Position numbers and translations under genes: made by a program. The notes beneath the pieces are model-generated. The model saw only the letters and a list, made by a program, of their open reading frames with translations. It ran no database searches and was not told the origin of the DNA. A stretch of 11,401 nucleotides of DNA from Bacillota bacterium (GTDB lineage Bacteria > Bacillota > Clostridia > Lachnospirales > Lachnospiraceae). Numbering within the stretch: position 1 is the first letter of the stretch; each line of letters begins with the position of its first letter. The stretch spans positions 1-11,401 of the forward strand of contig JAEZPG010000075.1 in assembly GCA_023413555.1 (NCBI GenBank), written 5' to 3'. Below are positions 7,268-11,401 of the stretch, piece after piece.

Positions 7268-7352
7268 GCTATACTAAAGATACCAGTGAGTGCATTAGGT
7301 CCCTAGAACAATAATTAGATGAGGAATTGATGAAAAACTGGATACTAAAAGG

Positions 7353-7381
7353 TTGCGTCATTTCATATTTCTCGCTACAAT
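7353..7381 (+). promoter_or_regulatory. Candidate promoter for the M20D amidohydrolase gene
   Basis: TTGCGT (7353-7358) and TACAAT (7376-7381) are 17 bases apart, giving a leader of about 55 bases. Apart from this and the ribosome binding site AGGAGG (7431-7436), I see nothing in the stretch 7268-7441. Confidence 0.5.
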
Positions 7382-7441
7382 AACCATATATTAACCATTA
7401 ATCCTACTATATTAGACAGCCAATTATGGCAGGAGGTCCTT

Positions 7442-8590
7442 ATGAACATTAGGAAAGAAGTAGAAAAAAGAAGTAATTACATGATACGATTAAGAAAGCA
7501 TTTTCATAAATATCCGGAGCTAAGTGGTCAGGAATATGACACCTCGAAGAGGATTCGGGAAGAGCTAGACAACATGGAGATTCCATACGTAGTAGCAGGG
7601 GAGACAGGTGTGATAGGCTTGGTTGGTCATGGAGAGCATGTCATAGCACTGCGTGCCGATATGGATGCGTTACAGATACAGGAAAAGACAGAGGTTGGCT
7701 ACCGCTCCGTGTATGATGGAATTATGCATGCTTGTGGTCATGATGCGCATATGGCTGCTTTACTTGGGGCAGCCGATATTCTAAAAACATTTGAGAATGA
7801 GTTAAACTGCACGGTAAAACTTATTTTTCAACCTTCAGAAGAAAATTGTATGGGAGCAAGGATGATATGCGAATCCGGACAAATTGATGATGTAGAAGAG
7901 ATATATGGACTTCATGTATTTGGGGATATTCCTTGTGGGAAGATTTCTATTCAGGCTGGGCCAAGAATGGCAGCTTCCGATATATTTAAAATAAATATTC
8001 ATGGACGTTCTGGTCATGCTGGAAAGCCACAACAGTGTGTGGATGCTACAGTTGTTGGTGCTGCTACGGTATTAAACCTGCAGTCCATTGTCAGTAGGGA
8101 AATGGATCCCTTGCATCCCGCAGTAGTAACTGTTGGCAAGCTTCAAAGTGGAACGACTCATAATATTATTTCTGGGGAAGCTTACATAGAGGGTACTGCC
8201 AGAACCTTCGCCAATGAGGATGGTAGGCACATTGAGCAATCTGTAAAGCGGATTGTAACCAACACAGCAGAGACCTATAATACCACGGCAGTAATCAATT
8301 ATCAAAGGTCTCTTCATCCTGTAGTGATGAATGACAAAGCTCTTTCAGAGAAAGCCTTAAAGTCAGCTGAGAAGATATTTGATAAAGAGAATATTGTGGA
8401 TATTCCAAAAATGTTTTTAGGAGAAGATTTTTCTGTCTATCAGCAACAGATTCCGGGAGTATTTGCATTTGTGGGAGCAGGCAATGAGTCTATGGGTAGG
8501 GCCTATCCAAACCATCATAATTGTTTTAACATTGATGAAAAAGCGGTGCTTAATGCTACCATGCTATACTTGACATTTGTTGGGCAGTAG
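7442..8590 (+). CDS. M20D family metallo-amidohydrolase (N-acyl-amino acid deacylase type)
   Basis: This is a predicted cytoplasmic zinc/metal enzyme that removes an acyl group from an N-acylated amino acid. It belongs to the group of IAA-amino acid hydrolase, hippurate hydrolase (HipO) and Bacillus YxeP. Its 382 residues are typical. Metal ligands and active-site residues are visible: RADMDAL (D73), HACGHDAH (C98, H100), FQPSEEN (E133 as likely base, E134 as ligand), LHVFG (H158) and NHHNCF (H358). The small lid/dimerisation domain spans about 175-290 and includes the usual HGRSGHAGKPQQ. The start is supported by AGGAGG five bases upstream. An amino acid ABC importer follows after 178 bases with its own promoter. 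No clear terminator was seen between them, so cotranscription is possible. The context suggests scavenging of an N-acylated amino acid. N-acetyl-diaminopimelate deacetylase is an alternative, but no other lysine-pathway gene adjoins it. Confidence 0.88.
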   Translation: MNIRKEVEKRSNYMIRLRKHFHKYPELSGQEYDTSKRIREELDNMEIPYVVAGETGVIGLVGHGEHVIALRADMDALQIQEKTEVGYRSVYDGIMHACGHDAHMAALLGAADILKTFENELNCTVKLIFQPSEENCMGARMICESGQIDDVEEIYGLHVFGDIPCGKISIQAGPRMAASDIFKINIHGRSGHAGKPQQCVDATVVGAATVLNLQSIVSREMDPLHPAVVTVGKLQSGTTHNIISGEAYIEGTARTFANEDGRHIEQSVKRIVTNTAETYNTTAVINYQRSLHPVVMNDKALSEKALKSAEKIFDKENIVDIPKMFLGEDFSVYQQQIPGVFAFVGAGNESMGRAYPNHHNCFNIDEKAVLNATMLYLTFVGQ

Positions 8591-8687
8591 GTGTAATTGG
8601 AATTATGGTCTTAATGTACAGAACAAAACAAGAAGTACGTATGGTTTCGTATAAAATGATAAAATCATATAATATGTTATTCGTTGG

Positions 8688-8716
8688 TTGACATAAACGC
8701 TTTAGTATGCTAATAT
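8688..8716 (+). promoter_or_regulatory. Strong promoter for the amino acid ABC importer genes
   Basis: A perfect TTGACA (8688-8693) and an extended -10, TGC-TAATAT (8708-8716), are 17 bases apart. The spacer contains the palindrome TAAA-CGC-TTTA (8694-8704), which on the minus strand reads AAAGCGTTT, the core of a CcpA (cre) site but with poor outer bases. A repressor bound there would block RNA polymerase. Confidence 0.7.
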
Positions 8717-8768
8717 AATAAAGCAACAATACATAATTATAACTAAATGGTTAAATAGAGGAGGACGA

Positions 8769-9602
8769 ATGATGAAAAAAATTACTCAAATATTAGCACT
8801 TATGCTAGTATGTGTTATGGTGTTGGCTTCTTGTGGAAGTAAAGGAAGTGGATCCAATAAAACAAACGAAAGTAGCAAGGATACTTCTTTAGAGTATGTG
8901 CAAAATAATAAGAAACTTGTTTTAGGATTGGATGCGTCTTTCCCACCAATGGGCTTTAAGGATGCAGATAACAATATCGTTGGCTTTGATATAGATCTTG
9001 CCAAAGAGGTATGTAAGAGAATGGGTATTGAACTCATATTACAGCCAATTGACTGGAAGGCCAAGGAGATGGAATTGAAGAATAAGAATATCGATTGTAT
9101 CTGGAATGGTTTAAGTTATTCCAAAGACAGGGATGAGTCCATGACTTTAAGTAAATCCTATATGGGAAATACTCAAGTTGGCGTAGTTCTAGCAGACAGC
9201 AGTATTAATTCTTTAAAAGATTTGGCAGGTAAGACAGTAGCTGTACAGAATGGTTCTACTGCAGCTGAAGTAATGGAAGGTCAAAAAGAGATTACTGACT
9301 CCTTGAAAGAGATGTTAAAGGTTGCAGATAATGTAAAGGCTATGATGGACCTTGAAATAGGTGGTTCAGATGCTGTGGTTATGGATGAAGTAGTTGCTCG
9401 CTATTACATGGAAAAGAATGAAGGCAAGTACAAATTATTATCTGACAGCCTGGCAGATGAGGAATATGTGATTGGATTCAGAAAAGGTGACAAAGCATTA
9501 TGCGCCGAAGTGGAAAAACAGTTAAAGGCAATGAAGGAAGATGGAACATTAGTTAAGATTAGCACAACCTGGTTTGGTTCTGATGTTACAACTATTCAGT
9601 AA
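8769..9602 (+). CDS. Amino acid ABC transporter substrate-binding lipoprotein (SBP family 3)
   Basis: This is the extracellular receptor of a polar amino acid importer, tethered to the membrane by lipid. The signal peptide ends in the lipobox LASC, with the lipidated cysteine at residue 22. A Ser/Gly/Lys-rich linker (23-40) follows. The mature domain shows family 3 hallmarks: LGLDASFPPMGF (52-63), GFDIDLAKEV (72-81), SYSKDR with the likely carboxylate-binding R121, the NGSTAAE segment (161-167), and DAVVMDEVVARYY (201-213), where D206 is the likely amino-group ligand. Two adjacent ATG codons (8769, 8772) are possible starts. GGAGG at 8760-8764 is 4 or 7 bases away, so 8772 may be used in part. 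A terminator follows, then the permease gene. The amino acid bound cannot be read from the sequence. Confidence 0.93.
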   Translation: MMKKITQILALMLVCVMVLASCGSKGSGSNKTNESSKDTSLEYVQNNKKLVLGLDASFPPMGFKDADNNIVGFDIDLAKEVCKRMGIELILQPIDWKAKEMELKNKNIDCIWNGLSYSKDRDESMTLSKSYMGNTQVGVVLADSSINSLKDLAGKTVAVQNGSTAAEVMEGQKEITDSLKEMLKVADNVKAMMDLEIGGSDAVVMDEVVARYYMEKNEGKYKLLSDSLADEEYVIGFRKGDKALCAEVEKQLKAMKEDGTLVKISTTWFGSDVTTIQ

Positions 9603-9618
9603 AGCAGAAGGAAAGATT

Positions 9619-9648
9619 GCTGTACACTTTTAGTGATACAGCTTTTTT
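9619..9648 (+). terminator. Internal terminator between receptor and permease genes
   Basis: GCTGTACACT (9619-9628) pairs with AGTG and TACAGC (9632-9642). The ten pairs have a one-base bulge and a TTT loop, followed directly by six T (9643-9648). It lies 16 bases after the receptor stop codon. Partial termination here would give more receptor mRNA than permease/ATPase mRNA. No good promoter was seen between it and the permease gene, although a lone TATAAT lies at 9656-9661. Confidence 0.8.
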
Positions 9649-9690
9649 CTTACTATATAATACGTAGTTACATAGTAGCAGGAGGAAAAT

Positions 9691-10341
9691 ATGTCACAGG
9701 AAGAAATAATGAGTTTGATTAAAAATATGTTAGTGATATCTGGCGAGACAGGGAAAATCTTTCTTTTAACGCTAGTGTTTTCACTACCACTTGGCTTACT
9801 TGTATGTTTGGGACGTATGTCCAAGCTGGTTATCATAAGCTGGCCGATACGTTTCTTTTTGTTGATTATGAGAGGAACACCGTTAATTTTACAATTATAT
9901 GTATGTTTTTATGGATTACCATTTTTTAGTCCCCTTAAGTTTGATAGATTTACAGCAGCGCTCATAGCTATGTCCTTAAATTATGCAGCTTATTTTGCTG
10001 AGATTTATCGATCTGGTCTGGAATCTATGCCAAAGGGACAAAAGGAAGCTGCAGAGGTTTTAGGATTTACCAAAAATCAAACGTTTTTTAAGATCACCTT
10101 ACCGCAGGTAATCAAGAGAATTCTTCCACCTATGAGTAGTGAGTTTATGACTCTGGTAAAGGATACTGCATTAGTATCAGTTATCGGAGTTGCAGAGATT
10201 TACCAATTAGCCACAGAAAATATGAGTTTTACAGGTAGCATGCTACCGATAGCCTTGGCAGGACTTTTCTATCTGATTATGAATAGTATTGTAGCTCGCT
10301 GCTTCTATGTGGCAGAGAAAAAGCTAAGCTATTATCAATAG
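9691..10341 (+). CDS. Amino acid ABC transporter permease (HisM type)
   Basis: This inner-membrane subunit forms the import channel with a second copy of itself or a partner. The 216 residues fit the HisM/YecS family. Predicted membrane segments lie near 22-41, 53-75, 85-105, 150-170 and 186-206. RGTPLILQLY (61-70) is the usual signature of polar amino acid permeases. The EAA loop, which contacts the ATPase, is at EAAEVLGFTKNQTFFKITLP (119-138). Only one permease gene is present, so the channel is probably a homodimer. GGAGG (9681-9685) lies five bases before the ATG. The ATPase gene follows after ten bases, so the two are surely cotranscribed. Confidence 0.93.
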   Translation: MSQEEIMSLIKNMLVISGETGKIFLLTLVFSLPLGLLVCLGRMSKLVIISWPIRFFLLIMRGTPLILQLYVCFYGLPFFSPLKFDRFTAALIAMSLNYAAYFAEIYRSGLESMPKGQKEAAEVLGFTKNQTFFKITLPQVIKRILPPMSSEFMTLVKDTALVSVIGVAEIYQLATENMSFTGSMLPIALAGLFYLIMNSIVARCFYVAEKKLSYYQ

Positions 10342-10351
10342 GAGGAGACCA

Positions 10352-11107
10352 ATGAATGCAATTGAAATTAATAATCTAGTGAAAAGTTTTGGACACTTAG
10401 AAGTGTTGAAAGATATTAATCTTGTAATAAAACCGGGAGAGATTGTTTCCATTATTGGTTCCTCAGGTTCTGGAAAATCCACCCTTCTTCGTTGTTTAAC
10501 CAGATTGGAGACCATTAATGGAGGAAGAATAAGTATAGCCGGAATGCAAATGGTAACCACAACGGATGGCAAAGTTTCCTATGCAGATAAAGATACCCTA
10601 CTTAAAATTCGCTTAAAGACAGGGTTGGTTTTTCAAAGCTTTAACTTATTTCCCCATTATTCTGTATTAAGGAATATTACGGAAGCTCCAATTCATGTGG
10701 TAGGTAAGGATAAGCTGACAGCTGAAAAAGAAGCTATGGAATTACTGAACAGATTAGGTCTGGAAGATAAGATGGACTGTTATCCATATCAGCTATCTGG
10801 TGGACAGTGCCAACGTGTTTCCATTGCCAGAGCCCTTGCGCTGCAACCAGACATCTTGTTTTTTGATGAGCCAACCTCAGCCTTGGATCCAGAATTGACC
10901 GGTGAAGTATTAAAGGTAATCAAGTCTTTAACTACACTTAATATGACGATGGTGATTGTTACCCATGAAATGAGCTTTGCCAGAGAGATTTCTGATCGTG
11001 TGATTTTTATGGATGAAGGCGTTGTCGTGGAGGACGGAACTCCAGACGAAGTTTTCTCTTCAAATAATGAAAGAACGAGAAGTTTCTTAGGAAAATTCAT
11101 GGATTAA
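10352..11107 (+). CDS. Amino acid ABC transporter ATP-binding protein (HisP/GlnQ type)
   Basis: This cytoplasmic ATPase powers the importer made by the two preceding genes. The 251 residues are standard. Motifs in order are Walker A GSSGSGKST (36-44), Q-loop FQSFNLFPH (94-102), signature LSGGQ (148-152), Walker B ILFFDEPTSALD (168-179) with catalytic E173, and H-switch VTHEM (H205). The residue after the signature is cysteine (LSGGQCQR) where most members have Gln; this is a mild change that should not abolish activity. There is a small insertion around 67-85 (TTTDGKVSYADKD), a region that varies in this family. GGAGG (10341-10345) overlaps the permease stop codon, which suggests translational coupling. 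No clear terminator was found after the gene. Confidence 0.94.
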   Translation: MNAIEINNLVKSFGHLEVLKDINLVIKPGEIVSIIGSSGSGKSTLLRCLTRLETINGGRISIAGMQMVTTTDGKVSYADKDTLLKIRLKTGLVFQSFNLFPHYSVLRNITEAPIHVVGKDKLTAEKEAMELLNRLGLEDKMDCYPYQLSGGQCQRVSIARALALQPDILFFDEPTSALDPELTGEVLKVIKSLTTLNMTMVIVTHEMSFAREISDRVIFMDEGVVVEDGTPDEVFSSNNERTRSFLGKFMD

Positions 11108-11130
11108 TTAAGAAACATATCAATTTCCCC

Positions 11131-11159
11131 TTGTATTTTTTTGGTAGGAAAGGTATTAT
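11131..11159 (+). promoter_or_regulatory. Candidate promoter for the next lipoprotein gene
   Basis: TTGTAT (11131-11136) and TATTAT (11154-11159) are 17 bases apart, giving a leader of about 40 bases before the ATG at 11206. Matches are fair in an AT-rich region. Confidence 0.45.
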
Positions 11160-11205
11160 AAATTCGACAATGTTAATGAGAGAATATTATTTCGTGGAGG
11201 GAAAC

Positions 11206-11401
11206 ATGAAAAAACATGCTTACAGATTACTTTCCCTTCTGTTACTTGTAAGTTCTATTACACTGAGTAGTTGCTCAGGTGATAAGAACAATAACAAGCA
11301 GAATGGGGAAACTCCAAGTAGCGATAATATGTCTCAGGAACCTACCTACGGGGGTGACGTAGTAGTAGGGATTCAACAGGATTTAGACAGTCTTGACCCA
11401 C
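11206..11401 (+). CDS. Lipoprotein, probable peptide/nickel ABC substrate-binding protein (partial)
   Basis: Only the first 65 codons are inside the window; the gene runs off the right edge. The protein starts MKKHAYRLLSLLLL, a signal peptide ending in the lipobox LSSC (cysteine 23). A polar Asn/Ser/Gly-rich linker (24-48) follows, and then GGDVVVGIQQDLDSLDP (49-65). That last segment resembles the first beta strand of family 5 binding proteins (OppA/DppA/NikA), where a similar GG-x-L-x-x-G ... D-x-L-D-P pattern is common. GGAGG (11196-11200) lies five bases before the ATG. Membership of family 5 rests on this short stretch, so the substrate class is tentative. Confidence 0.75.
   Translation, partial: MKKHAYRLLSLLLLVSSITLSSCSGDKNNNKQNGETPSSDNMSQEPTYGGDVVVGIQQDLDSLDP

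Noticed and set aside
7117..7314. Open frame of 65 codons (GTG start), or 53 codons from TTG at 7153 with AGGGAGGAGG upstream
   Set aside because: It runs through the strong terminator at 7217-7267 and overlaps the hairpin-rich element. The GTG lacks a ribosome binding site, and the GGAGG-like run is part of a hairpin. The product resembles no family I know.
8591..8687. Possible terminator after the M20D gene (ATGAT/ATCAT near 8657)
   Set aside because: Only five A-T rich pairs with a three-base loop and no T-run; too weak to call.

Overview
The window looks like low-GC Firmicutes chromosome from a cellulose- or plant-polymer-degrading clostridium. The best guess is Lachnospiraceae, close to Lachnoclostridium (Clostridium) phytofermentans. 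This rests on the AT-rich spacers, strong AGGAGG-type ribosome binding sites, sigma-A-like promoters, and a cellobiose phosphorylase that closely matches the clostridial GH94 enzymes as I remember them. No transposase, integrase, tRNA, rRNA or CRISPR array was seen, and it reads as ordinary chromosome with several small transcription units.

Left part (1-3946): asd (aspartate-semialdehyde dehydrogenase, + strand) ends at a perfect 22-bp inverted repeat. That repeat also serves as terminator for a converging minus-strand gene, which encodes a one-TM membrane-anchored protein with an outward domain resembling a solute-binding protein. Further right on the minus strand is a uracil/xanthine permease (UraA type) with its own near-consensus promoter and terminator.

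Middle part (3947-7441): an unrecognised acidic 125-residue protein is followed by a 280-bp regulatory gap with short repeats. Next comes the cellobiose phosphorylase gene, which appears to be a single-gene unit. Right after its stop codon lies a possible structured RNA: a closing helix around three adjacent hairpins, then a strong terminator.

Right part (7442-11401): an M20D-type metallo-amidohydrolase precedes a complete polar amino acid ABC importer (lipoprotein receptor, HisM-type permease, ATPase). The receptor gene has its own promoter, and a hairpin terminator sits between receptor and permease genes, a usual way to make more receptor than membrane parts. The pairing of M20D enzyme and importer resembles Bacillus yxe/ytm loci that take up and deacetylate N-acetylated sulfur amino acids, but the substrate here is inferred. 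The window ends inside a second lipoprotein gene, probably a peptide/nickel-type (family 5) binding protein.

Functionally the region joins amino acid biosynthesis (asd), nucleobase uptake (uraA), intracellular cellobiose phosphorolysis (GH94) and amino acid/peptide uptake. They look like neighbours rather than one pathway. The least explained items are the RNA-like element at 7113-7210, the repeat-rich region before the GH94 gene, and the two hypothetical proteins.
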